From NCBI RefSeq assembly GCF_004795035.1, contig NZ_SSBK01000019.1:62001-126000 (forward strand): a stretch of 64,000 bases of DNA, in the 5' to 3' direction. The notes under the pieces were generated by a model, which had not been told where the DNA came from, did no database searches, and saw only the letters and a list, made by a program, of their open reading frames with translations. This DNA is from Streptomyces sp. A0958. Its GTDB lineage: Bacteria; Actinomycetota; Actinomycetes; Streptomycetales; Streptomycetaceae. Positions 38,965-48,291 of the stretch are shown here, one piece after another (the stretch's first letter is position 1; every line of letters starts with the position of its first letter). The position numbers and the translations under genes were made by a program.

Positions 38965-41145
38965 TCAGCCGATGGTCCAGCGCTGCAGGGAGGCCCCTGT
39001 GCCGGCCTGCTGGGTGACGAGTGCGCCGTCGGAGCCGGAGGCTGTGGTGAGGGCCAGTCCGCTGTTGGCGGAGGTCAGGGTGTAGGTGCCGTCGCTGCGC
39101 GGGGTGGCCTTCCAGCGCTGGTTGGTACCGCCGTGGCAGGTCCACAGGATGATCTTGCCGCCGGCGGTGGAGGATCCGTCACTGACGTCGGCGCACAGTC
39201 CTGACTCGACGCCGGCGATTTCGTAGCTGCCGTCGGTCTGCCGGGTGAAGCGCCACTTCTGGTTGTCGCCTCCGTTGGACGCGTAGGTGGTCAGCTGGGT
39301 GCCGGCAGTGGTGCTGTGGCCGGGGACGTCCAGGGCCTTGCCGCCCGTGGTGAGGGTGTGGACGCCGTCGAGCGTGGCGGGCGCGGTGCCGGCCGGGGTG
39401 AGGGCCAGGGTCTGCTGGGCGGCGGTGCGGGCGTTTCCGACCCCGCCGGAGGGGGCGGTCCAGAAGCGGGCGGGGGAGGTTTCGGCCGTACCGGAGGAGA
39501 CGCCGAGGACAAGACCGCTGTAGCGGTTGACCAGGCGGTACGTGCCACCCGTGGCGTTGCGGACGACGAACCATTGCTGGCCCACGGTCGGACCGTTCGC
39601 ACCCGCCGCGGTGGCGGTGGGCGCGGTTCCCCAGGCCCGCTGCGCGGGCGACGTCCCGACCCCCAGCAGAGCGCTGGTGCTGGTGTTGGCGATGCGGTAG
39701 GAGCCGTCTCCGTTGGAGGCGAAGGACCAGATGTCGGGGTTGGGGCCGCCGGCGTTCTGGGACGTGGTCGCGGTGCTGCCGGAGACCTGGGCGAGGGCGC
39801 GGCTGTCGGCGCCGGTGATCCGGTAGGTCTTGGATGTGTCGACCGGGGCGGCCGGGCTGTCGGTCCTGATGGAGAGGTTGACGTACTCGGCGGAGGAACC
39901 GCCGGAGCAGCCGAAGGAGCAGTAGGAGCGGAAGTCGCGGCCCACGATGCCGGAGCTGGTCTTGTTGGCGCCGTCGAGGAACCAGCGGTACCAGGAGGCA
40001 TTGGTGTAGCTGCCGGTGTCGCCGATCAGCCGCCACTTCTGCGTGGTCAGGTCGTCGGTGGCGTAGAACTGCTGCGGGGCATTGCCCGACTGGTCCACCG
40101 CCTGCGGCTCACCGATGTAGAGCCCCAGATAGGCATTCCATGTGATGTCCATGACAAACAAGGGTGATGTGGGCGGCGTCTTGCCGGCAGCGACCTGTTC
40201 AGCGACCGTGCCGGTGGCGGCCGGGTCGTACTCCTTGTCGACGGGGGTGTAGCCGGAGCTGTTGGTGCTGGTGGGCACCATGTTGCTCTCCTTGCCGCCG
40301 ACACCGGGCTGGGACCAGGCGCCGTTGTACCACTTCTGCCAGCTGTCCGGCGCCATCTTGGCGGAGATGGGGGCGCGTGCGACGTGGGCGTGGAACGCCT
40401 TCCAGCCGCCGTTCTTGTCGACGATGCGGGAGCCGTAGAAGACGTAGAAGTACCCGGAGGCGGTGTCGACGAACAGCCGCTGGTCGCCGTCGCCGTAATG
40501 GTAGGTCTTCTGCGGGAAGGCGGAGGTGTCGCCGCGCTTGGTGCTGTAGGGGCTGGTGATGGCGTGGTCCTTGATGGTCCACGTCTTGCCCTGGTCGGTG
40601 GAGACGGTGTAGTCGATGGCGTCGTAGTGCACGCCGTCGCCGAAGGGCTGGGGGGTGAACTCGTTGTGGACCAGGCCGTACCAGTTGCCGGTGTCGGGGT
40701 CGACCCAGACACCCGCGAGGTCGCAGAAGTTGCGCTGGGAGTAGCTGGACCCGGTGGGCGGATTGGTGGCGGTCTTGCCGGTGGGGCTGTTGTTGCAGCG
40801 TGAGGTCGTGTCGTTGTTCTTGTCGTTGGAGTTGGCCGGGTTGACCGCGTCGCTGATGGGGTGCCGGGTTGCGCTGTCGAAGTCGGCGCCGGAGTAGAAG
40901 GACCAGGCGCGGCCTTCGCTCGCCCCGTAGAGGGCGTGGGCCTGCTGGTAGTAGAAGGTGCCGTCCTTGTCGATGTAGGGGAAGGCGGGGGTGTCGTCGG
41001 GGCGGTCCCACGTGCCCTTCGAACCGACGTCGACCGTGTAGGACGGGGCTGCCGATACGGGTGAGGCAGCCAGCGCGGCCCCGCCGGCTGCGGCAAGAGC
41101 CGCGGCCACGAGTGCGCTCACCACCTTTGTACGTGTAGCTGTCAT
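38965..41145 (-). CDS. secreted protein with C-terminal ricin-type lectin domains
   Basis: A 726-residue exported protein. The N-terminal 34 residues form a Sec/Tat-like signal peptide (charged MTATRTK, a long Ala/Val core, AASPVSAA). Residues about 35-430 form a beta-rich domain with SYTVDVGSKGTWDRPDDTPA, GRAWSFYSGADFDSATRHP, KNGGWKAFHAHVARAPISAK and four cysteines. I do not recognise its family with certainty; it looks like a glycoside-hydrolase beta-propeller. The C-terminus carries RICIN-type repeats with QKWRF and QRWKATP (QxW motifs) and LALTTASGSDG. It shares the operon with GH35 and a sugar importer, so extracellular release of a galactose-containing glycan is inferred. Confidence 0.7.
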   Translation of the reverse strand: MTATRTKVVSALVAAALAAAGGAALAASPVSAAPSYTVDVGSKGTWDRPDDTPAFPYIDKDGTFYYQQAHALYGASEGRAWSFYSGADFDSATRHPISDAVNPANSNDKNNDTTSRCNNSPTGKTATNPPTGSSYSQRNFCDLAGVWVDPDTGNWYGLVHNEFTPQPFGDGVHYDAIDYTVSTDQGKTWTIKDHAITSPYSTKRGDTSAFPQKTYHYGDGDQRLFVDTASGYFYVFYGSRIVDKNGGWKAFHAHVARAPISAKMAPDSWQKWYNGAWSQPGVGGKESNMVPTSTNSSGYTPVDKEYDPAATGTVAEQVAAGKTPPTSPLFVMDITWNAYLGLYIGEPQAVDQSGNAPQQFYATDDLTTQKWRLIGDTGSYTNASWYRWFLDGANKTSSGIVGRDFRSYCSFGCSGGSSAEYVNLSIRTDSPAAPVDTSKTYRITGADSRALAQVSGSTATTSQNAGGPNPDIWSFASNGDGSYRIANTSTSALLGVGTSPAQRAWGTAPTATAAGANGPTVGQQWFVVRNATGGTYRLVNRYSGLVLGVSSGTAETSPARFWTAPSGGVGNARTAAQQTLALTPAGTAPATLDGVHTLTTGGKALDVPGHSTTAGTQLTTYASNGGDNQKWRFTRQTDGSYEIAGVESGLCADVSDGSSTAGGKIILWTCHGGTNQRWKATPRSDGTYTLTSANSGLALTTASGSDGALVTQQAGTGASLQRWTIG

Positions 41146-41311
41146 GGCTTTTCCTTGTGGGTTTTCGCCGGGTGCGCCGGGTGCGCGACCGTCATCGGGT
41201 GCGGGGTGACCGTGAAGGGGGATGCGGGCGGGGGCCAGATGGTCCTCACGGGGACGGGGACGGGCATGGTGCCGGCTCCTCTCGGGGACGGAAGGAATGG
41301 AGCGAGCGGGG

Positions 41312-43174
41312 TCAGTCGAAGGTTTCGATGTACTCCTCAGGAGCGCCGAGTTCGGGACGGTCGACGAGCTCGATCCGGTCACCGAGGCGCTCCAGCTCCA
41401 GGACGGTGAGCGTGTTGTCGCCCGCACGCAGGAAAGGACGCGGCAGGTAGAGGGTGTGCTGGGGACCGATCTCCCAGTAGCGGCCCAGCAGGTTGCCGTT
41501 GATCCAGCAGAAGCCTTTGCCGAAGCCGGGCAGGGCGACGAACGTGTCGGCCGTGCGGTCCAGGGTCAGGGAAGCGGTGGCGAAGCCGGTCGTGCCGGCG
41601 GGCGGGGCGGCGGAGGCGGTGCGTGCGAGTTCCTGTGGTGTCCATGTGTCGAGCGGTATCCGGTGCATGCTCCAGCCGTGCACGAGGCGGCGTTCCACCC
41701 GTAGTCCACCGAGGATTCCCTTGCCCTGGCCGAGCAGCGGTCCGTAGTTGATCCGGCCCTGGTTCTCCACCAGGAGTTCCAGGCGGGCCCGTTGACCGTT
41801 CCCAGCGACCTGGCAGGAGGCTGTCTCCTGGTCCAGTACTCCGACCAGGGTGCCGTCGAGGAACACGTGGGCCCGGTCGTGCAGGCCGGTGACCGTCACT
41901 TCGTGTTCGCCGGCGGGCAGCAGCGGATGTGCGGTGTAGAGCACCAGCCCGGATGCCTGGCCCAGTTCCTCGAAGCTGAGCGGCAGCGGCGCGTGGACCG
42001 GCTCGCTCACCGTGCGCAGTGCGTCGAGCAGTGCGGATCCCTGGGTCAGGGGCAGGGTTCGGGGTTCCAGGAGCGGTGGGTCGGCCGGCACTGGAGGGGT
42101 GGTCGCGTCCGGGCCGAGCAGCCGGTCGCGCACCGCGTGGAACTTGGGTGTGAGCGCTCCGTGTTCGGCAACAGGCGCGTCGGAGTCGTAGCTGGTCACG
42201 GTCGGCTGGAGCCGATCTCCGTCGTGGTTGGCACCGGACCACAGGCCGAAGTTGGTTCCACCGTGCGCCATGTAGAGGCTCACCGATCCCTCGGCGTTCA
42301 GGATGCGGGCTACGGTGTCGGCGGCACCCGCGGCGGGACGGACGTGGTGGTTCTCGCCCCAGTGGTCGAACCAGCCGTTCCAGAACTCGGCACAGAAGAA
42401 CGGTTCCGCCTCGCGGCGTGAGCGCAGCAGCGCGGCCGCTTGCTCGGGCCGGGAGCCGAAGGTGACGGCAGCCAGGTGGTCGGGGAGAGTGCCGCCGTCG
42501 AGCATCAGGTCGGTGGGGCCGTCCGCGGTGTAGAGCAGTTCGGTGATGCCGCGGGCTACCAGGGCGTCGCGGATGAAGCGCAGATACCCGGTGTCGTCGC
42601 CGTGGCTGCCGTATTCGTTCTCGATCTGTACGGCGATGACCGGTCCGCCATTGCAGTGCTGGAGAGCGGCGATACGAGGGATCAGTTCGTCGAACCATCG
42701 GCTGACGGCACCCAGGAACGGTGGGTAGGAGGTGCGCAGCCGCATGCCGGGGGTGCCGGTCAGCCAGGCGGGCAGCCCGCCGTTGTCCCATTCCGCGCAG
42801 ATGTACGGGCCCGGGCGGACGATCACGTCGAGGCCCTGCCCCTGTGCCAGCCGGATGAAGCGCCCCAGGTCGTGCCAGCCCTCGAAGCGGATGCCGCCGG
42901 GGGTGCGTTCGTGGAAGTTCCACGGAACGTAGGTGTCCACCGTGTTGAGCCCGAGCGCGGCGAGCCGCTCCAGGCGGTCCGCCCACTGTTCGGGGTGGAC
43001 GCGGAAGTAGTGCAGCGAGCCGGAGAGCACGCGGTGGGGGAGGCCTCGGCGCAGCAGGGTGCCGGTGCGGTGAGTCAGGGCCGGCTGCGCACGGCGGGGC
43101 CGGGGTCCGGGCGGCACACGGTCCGCGTCGGTCTCGGTGCGGTGGGCGCCGGGAGGGTGGGCCTGGGTGGTCAC
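41312..43174 (-). CDS. GH35 beta-galactosidase
   Basis: A 620-residue glycoside hydrolase family 35 enzyme. LSGSLHYFRVHPEQWADRLE opens the barrel. GGPVIAVQIENEYGSHGDD is the family signature, with the acid/base Glu near residue 184, and FFCAEFWNGWFDHWGE holds the nucleophile Glu near 262. ARILNAEGSVSLYMAHGGTN and the C-terminal GKGFCWINGNLLGRYWEIGP are also typical. No signal peptide is seen, so it is cytoplasmic and should cleave imported beta-galactosides. The GTG start overlaps the upstream permease stop (GTGA). The first 35 residues look non-conserved. Confidence 0.88.
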   Translation of the reverse strand: MTTQAHPPGAHRTETDADRVPPGPRPRRAQPALTHRTGTLLRRGLPHRVLSGSLHYFRVHPEQWADRLERLAALGLNTVDTYVPWNFHERTPGGIRFEGWHDLGRFIRLAQGQGLDVIVRPGPYICAEWDNGGLPAWLTGTPGMRLRTSYPPFLGAVSRWFDELIPRIAALQHCNGGPVIAVQIENEYGSHGDDTGYLRFIRDALVARGITELLYTADGPTDLMLDGGTLPDHLAAVTFGSRPEQAAALLRSRREAEPFFCAEFWNGWFDHWGENHHVRPAAGAADTVARILNAEGSVSLYMAHGGTNFGLWSGANHDGDRLQPTVTSYDSDAPVAEHGALTPKFHAVRDRLLGPDATTPPVPADPPLLEPRTLPLTQGSALLDALRTVSEPVHAPLPLSFEELGQASGLVLYTAHPLLPAGEHEVTVTGLHDRAHVFLDGTLVGVLDQETASCQVAGNGQRARLELLVENQGRINYGPLLGQGKGILGGLRVERRLVHGWSMHRIPLDTWTPQELARTASAAPPAGTTGFATASLTLDRTADTFVALPGFGKGFCWINGNLLGRYWEIGPQHTLYLPRPFLRAGDNTLTVLELERLGDRIELVDRPELGAPEEYIETFD

Positions 43175-44118
43175 TTGACGGCTCCGGCGGTCATGCCCGC
43201 GCGCCAGAAGCGCTGCAGGGCTAGGAAGGCGAGAAGGAGGGGGACGACGGACACCAGGGATCCGATGACCACCAGGGGCGGTGGTACGGCGACGTGGCTG
43301 GCGTTCCAGCCCACCAGGCCCACGGTGACCGGCTGCAGGCGGTCGTCGCCGAGAACCATGGCCGGCAGCAGGTAGTTGTTCCAGATCTCCACGAACTGGA
43401 ACAGGAAGATGGTGACCAGCGCGGGCAGCAGCATCCGGACCACGATGCCGCGGAAGATCCGCAGCTCGCCGGCGCCGTCGAGCCGCCCGGCCTCCAGCAC
43501 TTCGTCCGGGATGGTCTGCGACGCGAAGACCCGGGCCAGGTAGACCCCGAAGGGGCTGACCACACTGGGCAGCAGAACGGCCAGCGGGTTGTCGATGAGC
43601 CCGACGCTCGAGAACATCAGGTACAGCGGCAGGGTGAACAGCACTTTCGGGATCAGGACGGCCGCCAGCACCAGTCCGAAGACGGCTCCCCTGCCGGGAA
43701 AGTCGAATTTGGCCAGGGCGTATCCGGCGAGTGCGGAGAACAGCGTCCCCAACAGCGCCCCGACACCGCAGTACATCAGGCTGTTGAGCATCCAGCGCCA
43801 GAAGATCCCACCGTCCTGCTCGCCGAGCCGGACGATGTTGTCCCACAGCCCGAAACCGTCGAACCACAGGCCGCTGCCGCTGAACTGCTCACCGAACGGC
43901 TTGGTCGCCGAGATCAGCAGCCACCACAGGGGGAAGAGGAAATAGACGGCGGACAGTCCCAGGAGTGCGGTGACCGTGACGCGGCTGGTGACAGTGGTCT
44001 CGCGCCGGGACGCCCTGCGGTTCGGGGCCGGCCGGAGGGACGGGGACCTGTGTGGTGTCTGTGCGGGCCGGGTGCCCGGCGCCGCCGGGTCGGTCCTCGC
44101 CGTGCTGATGGCGCTCAT
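43171..44118 (-). CDS. sugar ABC permease, MalG type
   Basis: A 315-residue permease with six predicted membrane segments after a charged 45-residue N-terminus. Typical are YFLFPLWWLLISATKPFGEQ, NSLMYCGVGALLGTLFSALA, and the coupling loop IPDEVLEAGRLDGAGELRIF near residue 210. It belongs to the CUT1 (di- and oligosaccharide) importers. Its start overlaps the partner permease stop in ATGA and its stop overlaps the GH35 start, so importer and hydrolase are coupled. No ATPase gene is in the operon; CUT1 systems of Streptomyces usually borrow MsiK. Confidence 0.88.
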   Translation of the reverse strand: MSAISTARTDPAAPGTRPAQTPHRSPSLRPAPNRRASRRETTVTSRVTVTALLGLSAVYFLFPLWWLLISATKPFGEQFSGSGLWFDGFGLWDNIVRLGEQDGGIFWRWMLNSLMYCGVGALLGTLFSALAGYALAKFDFPGRGAVFGLVLAAVLIPKVLFTLPLYLMFSSVGLIDNPLAVLLPSVVSPFGVYLARVFASQTIPDEVLEAGRLDGAGELRIFRGIVVRMLLPALVTIFLFQFVEIWNNYLLPAMVLGDDRLQPVTVGLVGWNASHVAVPPPLVVIGSLVSVVPLLLAFLALQRFWRAGMTAGAVK

Positions 44119-45077
44119 GCGGACTCCCGTCGGCCGGTAATCTTGAAGAACGTGATCGAAACGACCCCGACCAGCAGCGCGAGGATCACCGACTGGGCGG
44201 CCGCGTAGGGGTAGTTGCCCGCCGCTACGGCGCTCTGGGCCGACATGATCGGTGTGAAGGCCGACGAGATGGATCCGGCGGACACGGGTTGCAGGACGGC
44301 GGGCTCGTTGAACAGCTGGGCCGAGCCGATCACCGAGAAGACGGTGGTGAGTACGAGGGCACCGCGCACGGCCGGGACCTTGATGCTCCACGCCGTCCGG
44401 AGGGCGCCGGCACCGTCCACCCGCGCCGCCTCCAGCACCTCGGCGGGGATGGACTGCAGGGCCGCGTAGATGATGATCGTGTTGTAGCCGGCCCAGCTCC
44501 ACGTGACGATGTTGGCGACGGACCAGAGCACCACGTCCGAGTCGAAGAAGGGCACGTTGACCCCGGCGTGTGCCAGGAAGCGGTTGACCGGGCTGGAGAG
44601 CGGCGAGTACATGAAGGACCAGATGAGGGCCGCGCTCACCCCGGGAACCGCGTACGGGAGGAACCCGGCGAGGCGGAAGAAGCCCTTGCCGCGGGCCGAC
44701 TTGGCGTCCAGGAGGAGCGCGAGCCCGAGCGCCAGGCCCAGCATCACCGGCACCTGGACCACTCCGAAGAGCGCGACCCGGCCCAGTGAACCGATGAAGG
44801 CGTCGTCGTGCAGGGCCCGCGTGTAGTTGCCCAGCGGATCGAACACCTTGGTGGGAGCGGTCAGCCCGAGGCCGGAGCGCCGGATGGTGGAGAGGCTGCT
44901 GACCGCGGCGTAGATGATCGGCGCCAGATACATTCCCGCGAACAGGACGAGGAAGGGCGCGCAGAACAGAAGCGGCTTGGCGGCGCGGGAGAGTGGCCGG
45001 TGCCGGACGGGCCGTCCGGAGGCGCGAGCGCCGGGCGGTGCGGCGGCGACCGCTCCCGGTGCACTGGAATGGGACAC
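44115..45077 (-). CDS. sugar ABC permease, MalF type
   Basis: A 320-residue CUT1 permease. LLFCAPFLVLFAGMYLAPII is the first membrane segment, GFLPYAVPGVSAALIWSFMY is central, and IPAEVLEAARVDGAGALRTA is the coupling loop near residue 215. I chose the GTG at 45077 with AAGGA upstream, since the open frame runs on into the binding-protein gene. It pairs with the MalG-type permease downstream. Confidence 0.87.
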   Translation of the reverse strand: MSHSSAPGAVAAAPPGARASGRPVRHRPLSRAAKPLLFCAPFLVLFAGMYLAPIIYAAVSSLSTIRRSGLGLTAPTKVFDPLGNYTRALHDDAFIGSLGRVALFGVVQVPVMLGLALGLALLLDAKSARGKGFFRLAGFLPYAVPGVSAALIWSFMYSPLSSPVNRFLAHAGVNVPFFDSDVVLWSVANIVTWSWAGYNTIIIYAALQSIPAEVLEAARVDGAGALRTAWSIKVPAVRGALVLTTVFSVIGSAQLFNEPAVLQPVSAGSISSAFTPIMSAQSAVAAGNYPYAAAQSVILALLVGVVSITFFKITGRRESA

Positions 45078-45187
45078 GTGCGGATTCCTTCGTCGGGTGG
45101 GCTGCCTTGCGGTGGTCAGCGGCGCGGTACGCCCCGGCCGATGGCGGGGAGGGATATCGGCCGGGGCGGACCGCTGCTTTCCCCTTG

Positions 45188-46489
45188 CTACGGAGTGGCC
45201 TTCAGGCCCTGCTTGCCCATCTCGGCGAGGGTCTTCTTCTGCGCGTCGCTCAGCGCGTCGGCGATGGAGCTCTTGCCTGCCCACGCCTTGCCGAGGCCGT
45301 CGTCCAGATCCGCCGCCGTCTTGGTCATCAGCGGCCCCCAGGTCCAGTCCGTCCCGACCTGCGCGGCGGCCTCGGCGAAGACCGGGTAGATGTTCTGCCC
45401 GCCGAAGTAGGGGTCTGCCTTGTTGAGCTGCGGCAGATCGAGGAGCTTCTTGGCCGCCGGGTAGAGCGCGGCCTTCTCGATCAGCGTGCCGTAGGTGGTG
45501 GGGTCGGTGCTCAGCCAGTGGGCGAACTCCCAGGCGGCCTTCGTGTCGTCGCAGCCCTTGAGAACGGCCGTGGCCGAGCCTCCCGCGTTCCCCGCCTTCG
45601 GGGCGTTCGCGTCCCACTGCGGCATCGGGGCCACGGCCCACTGCCCGGCCCCGGCCTTCGTGCCGCCCTTGATGACACCCGCCTGCCAGACCGCGCCGAC
45701 CACCGTGGCGATGTCGCCGTTGCCCAGGCCGGTGTACCACCCCTGGTCGTACATCGGCGCGCTGCTGATCAGGTGGTCGTCGGCCAGGCCCTGCCAGAAG
45801 TCGGCGATCTTCTTGTTGGCCGGCGAGTCCATCGTGACCTGCCAGGCATCGCCCTTGGTGGCGAACCAGCCCGCGTCCGCCTGCCACGCGAGGCCCGCGT
45901 AGTCGTAGTTGAGGTAGGGCGAGGACACGTAGTGCTTGGGGTCAGCGGCGTGGATCTTCTCGGCCGCGGTCCGGTATTCGGCCCAGGTGGCCGGGGGCTT
46001 GAGGCCGAGCTTGTCGAAGACCTTCTTGTTGTAGAACAGCGCCATCGGGCCGGTGTCGACCGGAGCGCCGAAGACCTGCTCGCCCAGGCTGACCGACTTC
46101 CAGGCGGCTTCCTGGAAATCCGCCTGGTCATCCGCGCTCACTTCGGCGGACACGTCCTGCAGCGCGCCCTGCGCCGCGAAGCTCGGCAGCGTCTCGTACC
46201 CCAGCTGTGCCAGACAGGGTGCGTTGCCGGCCTTCACGGCGTTCAGCATCTTCTGGTAGCCGCCCTTGGCTCCCGGCTGCACCGCCTGGTAGGTGACCTT
46301 GATGTCCGGGTGGGATGCGTTGAACGCCTTGACGGCCTGGGCGTAGCCGGGCGCCCACCCCCAGAATGTGACCGATGACTTGCCGTCCGCGGAGGACGAG
46401 CCGCCGTCCGATCCGCCGCAGCCGGCGGCGGTAAGCGTGAGGGCGAGGGCTCCGACCGCGCTCGCCACCCGGGCAACAGTGCTCTTCAC
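45188..46489 (-). CDS. sugar ABC solute-binding lipoprotein
   Basis: A 433-residue family-1 extracellular binding protein. A signal sequence ends in the lipobox LTAAGC (Cys near residue 23), followed by a Gly/Ser linker. VTFWGWAPGYAQAVKAFNAS, YQKMLNAVKAGNAPCLAQLG and VFGAPVDTGPMALFYNKKVF are typical of CUT1 binding proteins. The start is a GTG with AGAGGAGA upstream. It heads the operon; the promoter about 100 nt upstream carries a LacI-type operator. Confidence 0.88.
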   Translation of the reverse strand: MKSTVARVASAVGALALTLTAAGCGGSDGGSSSADGKSSVTFWGWAPGYAQAVKAFNASHPDIKVTYQAVQPGAKGGYQKMLNAVKAGNAPCLAQLGYETLPSFAAQGALQDVSAEVSADDQADFQEAAWKSVSLGEQVFGAPVDTGPMALFYNKKVFDKLGLKPPATWAEYRTAAEKIHAADPKHYVSSPYLNYDYAGLAWQADAGWFATKGDAWQVTMDSPANKKIADFWQGLADDHLISSAPMYDQGWYTGLGNGDIATVVGAVWQAGVIKGGTKAGAGQWAVAPMPQWDANAPKAGNAGGSATAVLKGCDDTKAAWEFAHWLSTDPTTYGTLIEKAALYPAAKKLLDLPQLNKADPYFGGQNIYPVFAEAAAQVGTDWTWGPLMTKTAADLDDGLGKAWAGKSSIADALSDAQKKTLAEMGKQGLKATP

Positions 46490-46595
46490 AGCGTCTCCTC
46501 TGCGATGCGGCCAGCCCTGAAGGAGGGCCATGGGCGGCCCATAGAAGCTGGCCCGCGACGGGAATCAGTCGTTCCGACGCGCTCCATGGGCCGGA

Positions 46596-46625
46596 ACTAT
46601 GGCAGAAATTGTTACCGGTGCCAAT
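46596..46625 (-). promoter_or_regulatory. sugar-operon promoter overlapped by LacI-type operator
   Basis: On the minus strand TTGGCA (complement of 46619-46624), a 17-nt spacer and CATAGT (complement of 46596-46601) form a good promoter for the binding-protein operon. ATTGTTACCGGTGCCAAT (46608-46625) is an 18-bp palindrome, symmetric at 7 of 9 pairs with the central CG typical of LacI operators, and covers the -35 box and spacer. The neighbouring LacI-family gene is the natural ligand. Confidence 0.7.
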
Positions 46626-46722
46626 GCTTCTGCGGCAACAACGTCCCGGGGTGAGGGGCATGTGGCTGTTCGCGATGCCGCCCTCCATACACTTCTGGGG
46701 AGGTACGGGCAGGAAGGAACCC

Positions 46723-47769
46723 ATGGGCAAGCAGGAAGCACGCGCGGCACGCCAACCGGGCATGAGGGATGTGGCGCAGTTGGCCGGCGTATCGGCGCAG
46801 ACCGTGTCGCGCGTGCTCGCCAACCACCCCAACGTGCAGGAGCACACCCGGGCCAAAGTGCTGAGCGCGGTGGAGCAACTGGGCTACCGCCGCAACAACG
46901 CCGCCCGGATGCTCTCCTCCGGCCTCAGCCGGACCATCGGTGTCGTCACGCTCCAGACCACGTTCTACTCACGGGCGGCAGTCACGGCCGGTATCGAGTA
47001 CGCGGCGCACGCCGCCGGGTACGCGGTCAGCACGGCCACCACCGCCTCGCTGGACACCTCCGCCATCGAGGCAGCGCTTTCCCGGCTGGCCGACCAGGGC
47101 GTCGACGGCGTCATCCTGTCCGTGCCGCTGATCCACAGCAGCCCCCGTATCGAGCAGCTGACCCGGGCCGTTCCCACGATCACCATCGACGGCTCCCGGA
47201 CCGACACGACCGAGGTCATCGCCATCGACCAGGCGTACGCGGCACGCCTGGCCACCCAGCACCTCCTGGACCTCGGCCACGAGACCGTCTGGCACATCGC
47301 GGGCCCCGAGCAGTGGCTGGAGGCAGCCGGCCGGCGCGACGGATGGCGCGAAACCCTGGAAGCCGCGGGCCGGGCGGCGCCCCCCGAGCTGGAGGGCGAC
47401 TGGTCGCCCGCCTCCGGCTACCGCAACGGCCTCATCGTCGGCCGCATCCCGGACGCCACCGCCGTCTTCGTCGCAAGCGACGAAATGGCCTTCGGAGTGA
47501 TCCGCGCCCTCACCGAACTCGGCCGCCGTGTCCCCGAGGACGTGTCCCTGGTCGGCATGGACGACATCGACCTCGCCGCGTACTGCACTCCTCCGCTGAC
47601 CACCATCGCCCAGCCCTTCGCCCGTACCGGCGAACTCGCGGTCGCCCAGCTCCTGCGCCGCCCGGCCGCTCCCGGCAGCACGGCCGGCCCGCAGAACCTG
47701 GAACCCGTACTGGTACTGCGCGCCAGCACCGCACCCCCGCGGGCCCGAGGCGCGGGGCGCACCAGCTGA
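46723..47769 (+). CDS. LacI-family transcriptional regulator
   Basis: A 348-residue LacI/GalR protein. The N-terminal DNA-binding part is MRDVAQLAGVSAQTVSRVLA with NHPNVQEHTRAKV, followed by the hinge helix RNNAARMLSSGLSRTIGVV near residue 65. The periplasmic-binding-like core has DGVILSVPLI, ITIDGSRTDTTEVIAID, TAVFVASDEMAFGVIRALTE and VSLVGMDDIDLAAYCTPPLT. It is divergent from the sugar ABC operon and should repress it until the sugar binds. I start at the ATG at 46723 with AGGAAGGA upstream rather than the in-frame TTG 114 nt earlier, which lies in the operator. Confidence 0.88.
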   Translation: MGKQEARAARQPGMRDVAQLAGVSAQTVSRVLANHPNVQEHTRAKVLSAVEQLGYRRNNAARMLSSGLSRTIGVVTLQTTFYSRAAVTAGIEYAAHAAGYAVSTATTASLDTSAIEAALSRLADQGVDGVILSVPLIHSSPRIEQLTRAVPTITIDGSRTDTTEVIAIDQAYAARLATQHLLDLGHETVWHIAGPEQWLEAAGRRDGWRETLEAAGRAAPPELEGDWSPASGYRNGLIVGRIPDATAVFVASDEMAFGVIRALTELGRRVPEDVSLVGMDDIDLAAYCTPPLTTIAQPFARTGELAVAQLLRRPAAPGSTAGPQNLEPVLVLRASTAPPRARGAGRTS

Positions 47770-48291
47770 CGTCCGGGCGCACCTTCGACTCACGACACAG
47801 GGACACAACCTCAAGGGGCACCTGAGGTCACGCCCTCGCCGCACCCTGGCGCCGAGGCCTCCGGCGGCGCCGGGGTGATCCAGTGGACCTGCCCCCACTG
47901 GCGGCGGCAACCCGCGGTGGGCGCTCAGCGCCGCTCGGGGCCGCCGCACGACCGCCTCCCGAAGAGCCGGTCCGCCCCCGCCGTCGTGCTTCCACCGCCG
48001 ACGGAACCCTCGCCACCCCGCAGCGCGACATCAGCTCGACGCCGCGGCGGTGGGCGCTGGGCTCAACCGGCCCCGGGGTGGCGACCTCCGGGCCGCCCGC
48101 CGCCCCGCTTCAGCCCTGGCAGTCGGCCGCCCACCGGGCGAAGGTAACGGTCCGATAACCCATCTTGGCCCACGCCCAGCCGCAACCGATACTGGCGCAT
48201 GCTCGATTCCGCTCGAAAGTCGCTTGTTTCGAGCAACTTTCAGCATCAGGCTTCCAGTGCATTCCCCGTCCGAAGAAGAAGGACCCCGCGC
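47770..48291. other. 522-nt intergenic region without a supported gene
   Basis: Several short open frames cross this stretch, but none has a ribosome site or recognisable similarity. The right end holds the inverted-repeat operator described separately and an AT-richer patch around 48,145-48,165 that could be a promoter for the SIS-kinase-aldolase set. I see nothing else. Confidence 0.5.
48211..48234. promoter_or_regulatory. inverted-repeat operator before the SIS/kinase/aldolase genes
   Basis: GCTCGAAA and TTTCGAGC are perfect 8-bp arms around an 8-nt spacer. A second, overlapping symmetry pairs GAAAGT (48215-48220) with ACTTTC just to the right. The site lies 58 nt before the SIS relic start and resembles DeoR-family or GntR-family operators. 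No cognate regulator of those families is in the window. Confidence 0.5.

Noticed and set aside
41312..43867. A longer GH35 protein starting inside the permease gene
   Set aside because: The extension overlaps the permease in another frame; the GTG at 43,174 gives the normal coupled start.
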